A stretch of DNA of 64,000 bases from Primula veris (GCA_963682055.1 OY821743.1:27514702-27578701), one strand, 5' to 3'. Shown: positions 45,897-57,575, counted from the first letter of the stretch. Notes: generated by a model not told the origin, from the sequence alone. Numbers and translations are program-made.

Positions 45897-46667
45897 TCAT
45901 TCGTGTATTTCTTCCATTACCCTTACCACCATATCGGGGTGGACGCAGAGCAAATAGGGCCCGGAGAACGACCTCTTGTAGAGCTTTTCATTGGGGGCCA
46001 GCCAAAATCCCAGCGCCCTTCTCCTTACTTTCTCAGCTTCTTTTTTATCCTCGGGCATGTCGCCGAAGCGATGGTATTCGATTATGGCGTCCATCCAACT
46101 TGGCTCCGGTGGGAGGTCGGTCACCACGTTGATCTTTGACTTGGCGTCGATGCTAGGCGAGGGGACATATTCTACGGTGATGACTCTCTCCCTTTTATCG
46201 CCTATGGCCGAGGCCAAGGTTGCTAGTGCATCGGCGTGAGAGTTCTCATTCCTATTGACGTTTATAACCTCCTGGTAGTCGAAGGTTTGGAGTATGCCGG
46301 AAGCGATGGCTACGTAGCTTGCCATTCTTTCATCCTTCGTTTGGAACTCCCCACTAATTTGGCTGCTGACTAATTGTGAGTCGGTGTTCACCAGTATTTT
46401 CTTGACTCCAAGGCTTCGTGCCATTTTCAAGCCGGCGATCACGGCCTCGTACCCCGTCTCGTTATTGGTGGCTCGGAAGCCAAGCTGGATTGACTTCTCG
46501 ATCACGTCACCTTGTGGAGACCGGAGTACAACGCTGAGGCCGGATCCCTTTTTATTGGCAGCTCCGTCCGCATGCAAGGTCCACGTTTCCTGGGCACGCT
46601 CCTTGGTGTCGGGAGATAGGGTCGTTCCGTCCGCTATGGTGAATTCTGCTATAAAATCGGCCAGGGC
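45897..46667 (-). pseudogene. Second (archaeal-like) RNase H of the gypsy element, broken
   Basis: Reads LHADGAANKKGSGLSVVLRS, then NTDSQLVSSQISGEF and NENSHADALATLAS, the D-E-D-D style layout of RNase H. It is separate from, and downstream of, the RNase H-like part attached to RT. A second RNase H at this place is a known feature of Tat-lineage elements. It is bounded by in-frame stops TAG 46668-46670 and TGA 45897-45899. The 3' part leads into the integrase zinc region. Confidence 0.85.
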
Positions 46668-48221
46668 CTACCCCTTGACGGACGTCCGCGGCTCATAGCG
46701 GATGTCGTACGCGTTTAGGTGGCAGGCCCACTTCATCATTCGTCGAGACAGATCCCCTTTTTGGAGTATTTCTCGGACAGGCTGATCGGTATATACCACG
46801 ATACTGTGTGCTGAGAAGTAGTGAGCTAGCTTCCGCGAGGCCATAACGAGGGCTAGGACGAGCTTTTCTAAGGGAATATACCTAGTCTCGGTGTCAAGGA
46901 GGGTCTTGCTCACGTAATAGATAGGCCTTTGCTCTCTGCCGAGCTCTTTAATGAGGACGGCGCTGACAGCTATCTCAGACACGGCCAGGTATAGGGCAAG
47001 GACGTCGCCGGTGTCTGGCTTGGTCAATAGGGGCGCACTTCCGAGGTAGTCCGCGAGCTCCGTGAACGCACTCCGGCATTCATCGTTCCATTCGAACTTC
47101 TTCTGAGCCTTCAGAGCCGTAAAGAATGGCTTGCAGCGGTCCCCGAACCGGGCAATGAACCGGTTGAGAGCGGCAGCCATTCCGGCTAGCTTTTGTATGT
47201 CCTTTCTCTTTTCAGGGGTTTTCAAATTCTTCAAGGCAGAGATTTGGTCCGGGTTTGCCTCTATGCCTCGGTGGGTTACCATGAATCCTAGAAACTTGCC
47301 GGCCCATTCCCCGAAGGCGCATTTGGAAGCATTCAGCTTCAGGCCATGCCTTCGGATTGTTTCGAACACCTCTCTTAGGTTGGACAGATGGTCCCCCTTT
47401 TGGACGCTTTTTACCACCATGTCATCAATATAGACCTTCATGGTCCGGCCTATATTCTCAAAGAATATCTTGGTGACCATTCTCTGATACGTTGCCCCGA
47501 CGTTCTTGAGCCCGAATGGCATCACTTTGTAGCAGTAATTTCCCTTTGGGGTTATGAAGGCAGTTTTTTCTTGGTCAGCCTCCGACATAGGTATTTGATG
47601 GTAGCCGGAGCAGGAATCTAGGAAGCTCATTCTGGCAGCTCCGGCTGTGGAGTCCACTATTTGGTCGATTTTGGGCAAGGGGAAAAGATCCTTGGGGCAG
47701 GCCCGATTTAGGCTTGTGTAGTCTATGCACACACGCAGCTTTCCGTTCTTTTTAGGAACTACCACGGGGTTAGCGAGCCATCGGGGGTAATAGATTTCCC
47801 GGATGGCTCCGGCCAACAGGAGCTTCTGTACCTCCGGGTTGATGGCATCAGAATGCTCTGGACTAACACGGCGCCCTTTTTGCATCACAGGCTTCGCGTC
47901 CGGGTTGACGTTCAAACGGTGGCAGGCAAGGTCTGGACTAATGCCCGGCATCTCGCTCGGGGACCATGCAAAGTTGTCGAGGTACTGGAGCAGGAACTCA
48001 ACGAGATCGGTTATCTCGGGCTCGTCTAGCTTCACGCCCACCATAAAAAAGTGGTCCTCGTCATACCCAGGGATCTGGATCTTCAGCAATCCTCCTTCTA
48101 CCTTGTCCTCAGCCTCCGGCCCCATCTTTTTGTTCAGTTCCCTCAGCAGCTTAGGGTCCTCCGTCTCTATGTTCATGGCGCTCAGGACCGGTACCGGTTT
48201 TTTGCCGGAGTACACAGCCAT
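46668..48221 (-). pseudogene. Gypsy reverse transcriptase with first RNase H
   Basis: A long open segment of 517 codons. RT motifs include VVVPKKNGKLRVCIDYTSLN, LDSCSGYHQI, TAFITPKGNY, MPFGLKNVGATYQR and the catalytic YIDD in VYIDDMVVKS. RNase H-like sequence follows (IYYVSKTLLDTETRYIPLEK, VYTDQPVREIL). It ends at TAG 46668-46670. The join to the protease segment upstream is broken by a frame change near 48222-48280, next to a duplicated GAGTGGAGGAGGC motif. Confidence 0.93.
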
Positions 48222-48279
48222 GGCACAGCTTCGCGAGTGGAGGAGGCAGAGTGGAGGAGGCGCCTTCTATCTCATGAAG

Positions 48280-48762
48280 TCATGCACGCCCTAGAATGAT
48301 ATTGTAGACGGAGGGGACATCCACTAATGTGAACTCCACATTCATAACTTTTGTCCCCGTCTTAACGGGCAAGGTTATGTTCCCTTTAGGCTGAACCGCC
48401 TCGGAGCTAAAACCGTACAGGGGAGGGACGTTGGTTTCCATATGCTCAACTTTAAGCCCCATTTTGTTGAAGAGGTCTCCAAAGAGTATATTCACCGACG
48501 CCCCTTGATCGACCAGGATCCGTCCTACGGCACAATGGCCAACTTGGGCGGAGACAACAAGGGCGTCATAGTGGGGCATGTCCACTCCCACTAGATCAAA
48601 GTTGGTGAAGGTCAGGTCTGGCCTGACGTCGCGCTTGTACTTCTTTCGGGGATTTGAACTTTCGGCGAGACAAACATGCTGCTTCATCGCTGCCTCGCGG
48701 GCCTCAGTTCTCTTCGCTCCACTCGGCTTTGGTTTTTTGGTCCAGAATGGATAACCTGACAT
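48280..48762 (-). pseudogene. Gypsy aspartic protease segment
   Basis: Contains ILVDQGASVNILF, the D-x-G active-site form of Tat-type proteases, and ends YNIILGRA, the conserved ILGR end of the fold. A TGA at 48280-48282 closes the frame. It overlaps the end of the gag segment (48684) in another frame. Confidence 0.85.
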
Positions 48763-50393
48763 GTCATCACCGGTGGGGGGAGGTCTCTTTGTTCTTCGTC
48801 GGCCCCTTCTCTGTCTCGATTGGAGTCCCTTCGTGACTTGATGTATTTATCCATTAAGCCATCTCGGACCCATCCCTCTAACCTCGCCTTTAGACCGTGA
48901 CACTCGTCGGTAAGATGGTCGCGGCCTCTATGATAGTTACAGAATTTATCATTGGGACCGCGGGCCGGTTCGTTTTGGAGAGGGAGTGGCCAGGTGAAGA
49001 ATGGCTCGTTCTCTATTTCGCCAAGGAGGTCGATCAGTGGAAGGCGAAAGGTGGTGGAGTACGCGGTGCCCAACCCCGAAGGGGTAGTCCGACGGGGGTC
49101 TTCTTTTCTTCTCTTGGGGGCCGGTAGTGGATTCCTCCCAGTCCGAGGACGTTCCATCCTTTCACTTATGGGCCGGTTTCTCCTAGGGCTCCTAATAACG
49201 GCCGTTTCACGGGGCTGTTCGATACTGGCAACCGAACGGGTCGCCCCGGCAGATCTCATGTCTTTCTCAATATCGACATGCTGCTTTATCAGCGACCTGA
49301 GTTGAGGGACCGTGCTAGGAGGGGTCGTGATCATTTCGTTGCGGATTCTGCTTCTCACGACCGTGTTCTGTCTGAAAGATGCTATGGCGGTAGAGTCGGG
49401 GCAGTCGGCGCATTCTGCATGCTTGAGCCAGAAACGATTGTCGTAGCTCTCAAGGATCTCTTTGGGTTGGGCCCTCACTTGATACAGTGGCTCCGACTGG
49501 GCAACCCTTTCCTTCAAGTTGAAGAATCGATGCGATAAGTCGTAGGCCAGGTCGTTCCAACAGTGGATGGAGTTGGCGGGCAGGGACTGGAACCATTTAC
49601 TAGCCAACCTCCCCAGGCTGGCGGGAAAACATTTGCACATAAGCTGGTCGAGGTGAGACCAGTGATTCATCTGGTATCGATAGTGCCGGAGGTGAGCTTC
49701 TGGGTCGGAATCCGTGTTGAAGACTTGGAGAACGGGAGCGGTAAAGTTTCCGGGGGAGCACTGTATTCTATCTCGTCAGAGAACGGGGGTGCTACGGGTG
49801 GAGGCTACGATTTTTAATGCTGCCTCGTTGGCGGCATCGTTTCGGCCAGCACGACAGCCTCGCGTTCGCGTTCGAGGAGGTTTGTCGGTTCGTGCACGAC
49901 TCGACCCCGGTCATGAGTCGTGTTCATCATCCGGCCAGTTGACCCGCGAGTGCACGTTTCGCTAGCCGCCGTGGCAGGAATTCCCTTCGTGGGAACGCCT
50001 CGACTCCTCTCCCCTAGATGGCTCGTCAAGAGCATCTAGGGGGGGGGGGGGGGGGGGGGGTCGTCTCGGAGGTCCCAAGCATGACATCACGCTTTTGGTA
50101 GGAACGGGCTCCGGTCGCGCCGCACCTCTCGCGACGGGTTCGGGCTCCGGTGTCATCATCGCGGTTATCAATGCTCTTTGTGTTGCTAACGCAATGAGCT
50201 CCTTTTCGTGGATCTCGAGCATCATGCGAGCCAGCTCGTCGCGTGACCGGGGTGTTCCGGGTACTGCCGTTAGGGGGATTGGTTCCCTAAGGGGCGTAGT
50301 TCTCGGAGGGGTGTCGAGGGATAGGGTCCTTGGCATCCCAAATGCCGGTGTATGTCGAGACGACGGGGTGTCGTACTGGTTATTATCAGACAT
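48684..50393 (-). pseudogene. Gypsy gag, broken
   Basis: The start ATG at 50393 follows the PBS by about 50 bases (MSDNNQYDTPSSRHTPAFG). A proline run is encoded by an uninterrupted G tract at 50039-50060 (plus strand). The frame then ends at 49962. Another frame continues at 50035-49814, and the capsid-like region is open from 49670 to 48684 with ASLGRLASKWFQSLP and HRFFNLKERV. A degenerate zinc-finger-like CNYHRGRDHLTDECHGLK motif lies near the end. Confidence 0.85.
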
Positions 50394-50438
50394 GTTTTCT
50401 TGGGGACGGATTGTCAGAGCTAACGCGTTCTTTACACG

Positions 50439-50458
50439 TTTCCCACAGACGGCGCCAA
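50439..50458 (-). other. Gypsy primer-binding site
   Basis: Read on the minus strand directly after the 5' LTR: ATTGGCGCCGTCTGTGGGA. The TGGCGCCGT core is of the kind complementary to tRNA-Asp in plant gypsy elements; the following bases diverge from that tRNA, so the primer is not certain. Confidence 0.7.
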
Positions 50459-50459
50459 T

Positions 50460-51137
50460 TGGCGAGCCTATTTTTCTTCCTAGGCTCGACTTATTCAACA
50501 GCACGTGTCGGTTCCGTACAAGGTAGTCAGCTTCGTTGACGGGGTGCTCCTCGTGCCTGCACAAGGAACAAACAGGGGCCCGGGGTTGGTACCAGGTTTT
50601 CCCTCTCCAACGATCAAGTCAGTATGGTGGCGACTAGAAAGGAGTATGTAGTTGAAGGGTAAGAGGGATCGTTCCGGTTACGAAGCGTGGTATCATATTT
50701 AACAGGATGTGTTCTAGCAGCCCGGGTTATTTCAGCTTTATCTCTCTTCTCGCTCTTTTTCTGTCCCCCTTTAAGTAGTATTAGTGGGTGTATTTATAGT
50801 GTGATCCAGATGTGTATTAGCCATTTGATCACTGTACTGTCAAGTACTAATCCAACGGCGTTATGTTATTTATGACTCTGACAAGGGTACAGTCCTTCTC
50901 CGGGGCCCACAGTTGATGGCCTGTGATTGGGCCACGTCGATGAAATGCTGAGGGGTCCCCAAGGGAGCAGCAGCATTAATTAGGGAGGCGTACTTGACAC
51001 GCTTCTTTAGGCCGGCGTAGACACGGCCCGGCCTCTCCAGGTCCGGGGTGGTATGTCATCCATGGTGGCAGGGGCCGGATAACCTGCTTCGGGGGTTGTA
51101 TCGGTCCGGACGAGGGGATACCGACATTCCCTCGCCA
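50460..51137 (-). repeat. 5' LTR of the gypsy element (right copy)
   Basis: 678 bp, TGGCGAG to CTCGCCA on the plus strand, followed by the target duplication GGTAC at 51138-51142. It is the promoter LTR for the minus-strand gag-pol. Confidence 0.95.
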
Positions 51138-51760
51138 GGTACTATATATTACCAATGTAGGAATGATAATAAATTAATAAGATTTTCAATACAAATTAAG
51201 GTAATAATTCAGATCTAGTGTCCAGTGATGGTGTTGAACATTAGTTTGTCATATTAGTGTTTTTTTTAAATGACATCACATCTTGATTGTTTGAGTTAAA
51301 ACCTTACAATCATGAATTTAATTTGTACTTCAAACTCGGAATTCGTCATCCAAACTTCCAATACGGAAATTCCCATTGTCATAGGACATCAAAAGAGAAT
51401 AAATAACAAATTATATTTCAATTCCTCCTTTATTGTGAACTTTGTGTGCAAATAAATAGCAGTATACACATGACTACATTGATGGTTTATTTCGCAGAAG
51501 TTGTCAATTACACGTATGAGATGTGAGATAGAAGTTATGTGAATTGTGTGCACTAAACTTTTTTATTTTGTAGATATGATCACAAACTTCTACACTCCAA
51601 GCCATAACCAATGATTGCGACAAAAAATTATTGTTAAATCTTGTATTGGCGTAGTCTTATTCATCAATAAATGCATTTACTCATACACTGAGATATGTAA
51701 TTGGACACAGATTTCTATATTACCAAGTAGTTGCCTTGCTCAATATGATAATAGATATAT

Positions 51761-51791
<31 letters not shown>

Positions 51792-51819
51792 TATGCAAAT
51801 ATAAGTTAATTTATTATCG

Positions 51820-52110
51820 GGATTTTATACGTTTAGTACACCAAACTATCTGTTTTTAACGATTTAGATACCCATATTTTAAAATTTTCAATTTGGATAC
51901 CACACTATAATAACTTTCCAATTTAGCTATCACCGTCTAAATTAATCACGGAATCATATCACGTGACATTTGACAAACGTTAATTTGAGAGGCTAATTTG
52001 ACAATTTTGCGCAAAAATATGTCATCATAAAAAAACGTTTCCTTCAATTTTACACATAATAAAATTTTGGATTATGTGCTAAATTTTTTTATGTGTTAAA
52101 TTAGGAGAGA
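51820..52110. repeat. Single arm of the foldback element in copy 1
   Basis: GGGATTTTATACGTTTAGTA onward matches, in the same order, the inverted form of the right arm at about 56340-56570. Only one arm is present here. TACCACACTATAATAA and CACGTGACATTTGACAAACG are shared landmarks. Confidence 0.75.
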
Positions 52111-52410
52111 AATTTTGGTAAATGATTGATTAAAGAGTAGAAAAGTAAGGCTTCATGTATGATAAAATCACTATATTTAAGACGATATTTGACCATCTCA
52201 AATAAATATAGATCATTGCCAAACTTTATTTAGAACATAATGAATATTTTAGATTTTCCAAAAATGAATTGATTAAGAGACTCAACATTGCAGTAAAAAA
52301 GAATACATAATATTCATTGGTCGCCTGTAGCTTTAACACCATTTATCTTTTTTTTTTTAATAATTAATCACTCCTTAAATATCAAATGTGTCAATACTAC
52401 ATCAACGTGC

Positions 52411-53053
52411 CCAGTGGCGAAGCCAGTGTAAGACCGGGGGGCGCGCAAGTGCCCCCACTGGATTTTCCTTCTTTAATATATACTGCACATTATGCAGCAA
52501 TACAAGCAAATGATCGATATTTGATTTCGAATCTTGCAGCTGCCTGTTACTTAACATCATTGATTTATTTTCATTTTACCTTTTTATGCGTATCAACATA
52601 AAATTAACCAAAATAACTATTTGTTCTATTTGTTTATTGACATTTGAAACAATCAATGTTAGTATATCATTGTTAAAATCGATATTATTTGATCCATCTC
52701 TATTTGCACATTGATCACTTGATTTTTTGTGATATGGAGTAGGTAAGTTTCGAAAAATTTGGTCTCGATTAGTTTATTTCATTAGCATATTTAACATATG
52801 AGTTACTAATATTCTTTCGGGTTCAATAACCAAATTCTTTTGCTTAAAATGATTTGTGTAAATTTAAAACCATTGTCTTAACTACCGAAGAACGCTTTTA
52901 ACGAAATGGTTCTCAAGATTATAAAAACTATGAAAACATATAATTAAAACTTGAATTTCTATACACATATTTTCATTTATTTAAGAAAAATTGTGAGTTA
53001 TGTATCAATTGTTCCTCCGTTGACCGAATTCCTAGCCTCGCCCCTGCCCCTGA
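52411..53053. mobile_element. Possible non-autonomous hAT-like element with CAGTGGCG ends
   Basis: Left end CAGTGGCGAAGCCAG with GGGGGGCGCGCAAGTGCCCC nearby; right end AGCCTCGCCCCTGCCCCTG, which is CAGGGGCAGGGGCGAGGCT on the other strand. Plant hAT elements often have CAGGGGCGGAGCC-like ends. It lies in duplication copy 1 and has no counterpart in copy 2. No target duplication was defined. Confidence 0.5.
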
Positions 53054-54402
53054 TTGTATGCTACCACGCTACACGACCACACCAAGAGAATTACATGTTT
53101 TTTTTCAGTATTTTTTTTCTCGCCAATCCCATTATGCTGGGATTATATTATGTGAATTTTGGTAGTAATATTCCATGTTTTTTCATAGAAATTATAGAAA
53201 TCGATGGGAAAGTATAATTTGACCTTAAAATTATTGGTGTTTTAAATAATTGTTTTTTTGTTTTTAAAAAAATTCATTTTATTCAATCATATGATAGTAC
53301 ATTCCCAATTTTTAAAAATCTAAAAAAAAATTATAATACTGTTTTCATTATTAACAGAAATTTCATTTTTATCAAATCATGATTTTATGAGGTGCCACTC
53401 TTAAAAGAAATGGTGCATTACTGAAACATTGAGGAAGAAATTAAATATAAATTGAATCTCAGGGGCAGGTCACAAAACAAAAAAAATTGTTAAAAAAGCG
53501 AGTGGTGTTTTCTAATAATTTATTTTCATAATAGTCTATATTGGCATCGAATGCGTCCTCATGTTACATGTGTATTAGCTTGACATTTTATTTACATTAT
53601 GTTGTCTTTTCACTTTTTTTTCTCCAACAACTTTTCTTTTATTCAAACAAGATCACAAACTTCTCCTATATTGCACTTTCCTAGCTAAAAAAGGTATTTT
53701 CTTTTCTTTTTATTACAAAAAAGTGAAGCTTTTCTTACTACTCCTATTTTTTTATTATTGCCTTTTAATCATGTAGTGTTATTTTTAGACTAAATAAATA
53801 TATTTCAAGTGGCTAAAGGTCCAAAATTCTCCCAAAGAACCTAAATGACCCATTACTCAAAACCTTCAGGTGGAAATCAATAAAAAAAAACCTCAATTAC
53901 AAAACAAATAAATTAACATACCAAAATATTTTTGTTTTTAATTATTGGGGTGTCTTTGATAATTTAAGAATGTTTATTCTGGGTTACTTGTGTATTAGTA
54001 TTAGTATTTTTATTTTACTATTTTCTTATTTTATTCCAACAAGAGCATAAACTTCCCCTATATTTCACTTTCCTCAAAAAGAGACTTCTCTTTTTTTTAC
54101 TAGAAAAACATGAGACGTTTGTCGGTGCTCTTATGAAATTTTAATTGCTTTTTAATTATGTAGTGTCACTTTTAGACTAAATAAATACTATATATTAAGA
54201 AAAACAAGCTCCAAAATTTGCCAAAAGAACATTAATGACCGATTATTGGAAACATAGTTACCGGGAAACTCGTTTCCTTTTTTAAAAATTACATTTTCCA
54301 TTTTTCGCTTCCTATTAATTTATGTGAAAATTTTAGAATTTTTTTACGTTTCACGTTTCTGTTTCCTGTTTTCGTTTCCCCATTCTGATAACTATGATTA
54401 GA

Positions 54403-55040
54403 TTTTTTTTTTTTTTTTATCAATGGACGTTGTTTAAACACGGAATCCAGGTATAACAACAAAAAAGAAAAAATAAAGACCCTCGGCTCACTTCCTATTC
54501 ATTTGTGAGTCGGGACCCGAAGGCCTTTTTTTTTTTTCTCAAGAGGTTATTTCGTGAATCAACCAACCGAAAAATCCGTAGCTCAGGGGACTCACAACCT
54601 TCCTCTCGCCCAAATTAGAGACCAAATAACAAGTCGCAATTCAAACCAAGATAAAACCAAGAAAAACACTAACAAGTAAAGAGTCTAAAACCAATGACTT
54701 CAATAACAATAATAGACCCGCACTAGGACACATTCTCGACTTGTTCCATCTTCTTTCTAAGTCCAACCACTCCAATAAGCTTATCAACCTTTAAAGCGAT
54801 CTCTTGGACCACAACGTCAATCAAAAACCAAACATCGTAATAAGTGACCCATCTATAAACAAAGGAACTTGCAAATTTCTTCCAAAATTATAATTTGCTT
54901 AGTCTGCTTAATTAGCCAGCGACTCCTTGTGAACAACCACCACCGCCTTAGCGATGCCCTCCATGAGCTAACGGTCTGCCGGTAGCCACACGAAACCCGA
55001 CTCGACCTTCACGAGTCCGTTCTTGACCATGCCTAGGATA
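54403..55040 (-). mobile_element. Poly(A)-tailed insert, possible LINE 3' end or processed sequence
   Basis: On the plus strand the segment starts with a T run at about 54404-54418, that is, a poly(A) tail on the minus strand. It is less AT-rich than its surroundings and absent from the matching place after copy 2. The minus strand reads VKNGLVKVESGFVWLPADR before a stop, which I do not recognise. Similar flanks GATAACTATGATTAG and GATAACTTTAGATTG may be a decayed target duplication. Confidence 0.5.
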
Positions 55041-55477
55041 ACTTTAGATTGAAACTTAACTGAGCGTAATAATTGTGTACTACAGTATAAGGTAATATAT
55101 ATACCAATCTATGAATGATAATAAATGAATAATATTTCAATACAAAATTTGAATGTTATAATTAATATTTCATATGCGGGATGATGACACAGAACATAAG
55201 TTTGTCATATTAGCGTCTGCATTGTTTTAAATTAACAATTTCCATTTGATTGTTTAAGTTTTAACCTTACAATCATGAATTTCATTTAATAAAACCTTTC
55301 TCAAATCTTGAAATCTCCGTTACCCTAACCCGATATTTACCTCAAACGCGGAGTTTTTCATCCAAACTTCCATTATAGAAAGTTACAACTTATAGATTTG
55401 AGCCCATCTTTGCGGCCACCAGATTTTGGTTCCACCACTGATTTTACCACGAACTTCTTATTAGTTATGAGCATGTT

Positions 55478-55549
55478 ATAAACGTAAACAACATCATTCA
55501 TATAAACGTAAACAACATCATTCATATAAACGTAAACAACATCATTCAT
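55478..55549. repeat. 24-bp tandem repeat, three copies
   Basis: ATAAACGTAAACAACATCAT starts at 55478, 55502 and 55526, essentially identical. It is within duplication copy 2 and absent from copy 1. Confidence 0.92.
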
Positions 55550-56093
55550 GTATGTAATGTAATGAGTAAAGTAATCCGTTTAAATCGGGCCCTATCTTGG
55601 ATAAGATCTTAGGAAGCAGTCCAGATGTTTATATTGTCAACCAAAAAATTAGGTTTCCTACACTATTTGTTTTTGTTTCTGTTTTTTATAAATAGAAATA
55701 GTAAATTAAAAGAGAATGAAGAACAAATAATTTACATTTCAAATCCTACTTTCGTAAGTGAACTTTGACACAAATATCAGTTTACACATGGCTACATCTT
55801 TCGTATAAACTATCAGTTATATGGATATCATGACATGTGCGACATCATGAACTATGAAACATTTCATTTTGCAGATATGATGACTAAGATTTACACTTTG
55901 GCTATGACCAATTATTGCGATAAATTAAAAATTTGTTATTCAGCCTTGTATTGGCGTGGTCTTAATCCTTCTTGATGATCTTATGTGTGACATTCTAAAC
56001 ATAGATAGACTTATTAGAGTTAAACCGTTATAGTTGCAGATTATTGTCTTGTGTTTGTTTATGCACAATTAATGGGTTCTAACTGAAAAAATA

Positions 56094-56557
56094 TATTTAC
56101 TATCCCAAACTATAGCACGGTTAACGATTTGGGTACCCACATTTCAAATTTTCCAATTTAAGTACCACACTATAATAAATTTCCAATTTAGGTACCACTG
56201 TCTTAATAAATCACGAAATTATGTCACGTGGCATTTGACAAACATTAATTTGATATGCTAATTTGACAATTTTGCACAAAAATATGTCATCCTAGAAAAA
56301 CTTTTAGCATATAATTCAAAATTTTGTTATTTGTGAAATTGAGAAAAATATTTTTATAGGATGACATATTTTTATGCAAAATTATCAAATTAGCCTCTCA
56401 AATTAATGCTTGTCATATGTCACGTGACGTGATTCCGTGATTTATTTAGACGGTGATACCTAAATTGGAAATTTATTATAGTGTGGTACCTAAATTGAAA
56501 AATCTGAAAGGTGGGTACCCAAATCGTTAAAAGCAAATAGTTTGGTGTAATAAACCT
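56094..56557. mobile_element. Foldback element with arms of about 200 bp
   Basis: The left arm (about 56094-56320) reads ACGATTTGGGTACCCAC, TACCACACTATAATAAATTT and CACGTGGCATTTGACAAAC. The right arm (about 56340-56557) is its inverse: GTTTGTCAAATG-type sequence becomes CTTGTCATATGTCACGTGA, then TTTATTATAGTGTGGTACC and GTGGGTACCCAAATCGTTAA. The arms could form a long hairpin. It is related in plan to the Mutator-like element at 28570-28959. No clear target duplication was found. Confidence 0.85.
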
Positions 56558-56944
56558 ATAAAACCCCTTTTCAACCATTTTGGGGATATGTGTAAAACTT
56601 TAATGAACTTTATGTTAAGTTAAAAATGTTGTATTGTTTGGGTTTATAAGATGTTTCTTTTATTGTAATATCTTGCATAAAATTAAACTCGTTGTTTCAA
56701 TTTTTATATGCAAAAATTTACACGATGGGCACATGATCGGAGTATGGCGTTGCTTATACTTTCACGATTTGCTCAACATATTGTATCTCATATAAGAGTA
56801 TATTATGATGTAATTTTTCGTGAGACTAGGGTTGCTATATAATGTGAAAATTATCTTGTTGATATTTGAGTTATTTTGCGGTCATTCCTTCGGTAATCAA
56901 AGAGCTATGGCCTAATAGAATCATTAATTGCATGTTGCATTTTG

Positions 56945-57112
56945 TATAACAAAATTTTATAAAATTGGTGGCAATATATCACGATATATTCTCATATTTA
57001 AACTTTTTTTTATTCTCAAATACATACTTATACAAAACTTTATAAAATTGGTGGTAATATATCACGATATATTCTCATATTTAAACTTTTTTTATCCTCA
57101 AATACATACTTA
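56945..57112. repeat. 83-bp tandem duplication
   Basis: TTATAAAATTGGTGGCAATA near 56957 recurs at about 57040 as TTATAAAATTGGTGGTAATA, followed in both by TCACGATATATTCTCATATT. Confidence 0.88.
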
Positions 57113-57446
57113 TAATTAATAATGAATGACCGTTGTGGAAATTTGAAGTCCAGAGAAGTTTTGTTTTGCATAAATTCTCTTACCAAGAATGAATACATAT
57201 ACAACCCTTATATTATACTACTAATATAACTGAACATAAAAAAATCTTGACGTTGTCCAATTTAAACAATGCTCATAATTTACTAATTACTCAAATAATT
57301 TAATGCAATTTAAATAAATAAATAAATAAGTAAATAAAACATTATATTTTTACTATTCTGATACAAAAATGGTTATAATACAAAATATTCTGATATAAAT
57401 ATGTTGATAGTAAAAAAAAACATAGTTTAAGATTTAAAAAAATATT

Positions 57447-57575
57447 TGGTTGTTAAAAAATGATAAATAATTTTATTAGTTTTTACTTTTTATATTTTTA
57501 CGATAGTATTGTATTATTGTAATTAATAGAATGATATATATATAGGGAGTGATTTATGGGAAAATTGTGTGTTAT
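57447..57575. repeat. Dispersed repeat shared with 63740-64000
   Basis: GGTTGTTAAAAAATGATAAA, TTATTAGTTTTTACTTTTTA and TATTGTAATTAATAGAAT match, in order, the segment at about 63875-63965 at the right end of the window. The complete unit may begin further left, near 57330. Confidence 0.65.

Larger units (their letters stand above)
40434..51137 (-). mobile_element. 10.7-kb Ty3/gypsy element of the Tat lineage with an antisense gene
   Basis: LTRs of 679 and 678 bp begin TGGCGAG and end CTCGCCA. A perfect 5-bp target duplication GGTAC lies at 40429-40433 and 51138-51142. Read on the minus strand, the order is PBS, gag, protease, RT, RNase H, a second RNase H and integrase. Integrase after RNase H is the gypsy order. 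A second RNase H and a long region between pol and the 3' LTR holding an antisense ORF are known traits of the plant Tat lineage. Gag and pol carry many stops and frame changes, so the copy is dead. It inserted into an older segmental duplication. Confidence 0.95.
51138..54420. repeat. Segmental duplication, copy 1 (right part; left part is 40381-40433)
   Basis: Aligned by eye with 55043-58450. Shared landmarks include ATGATAATAAAT near 51165 and 55109, CATCCAAACTTCC near 51349 and 55370, CCTTAAAATTATT near 53223 and 57614, and GTAGTGTCACTTTTA near 54160 and 58010. The gypsy element split this copy: TTTAGATTGCAATTTAACTA at 40381 matches TTTAGATTGAAACTTAACTG at 55043. No gene is seen. A part (about 53550-53880) is repeated within the copy at about 53990-54300. 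Confidence 0.82.
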
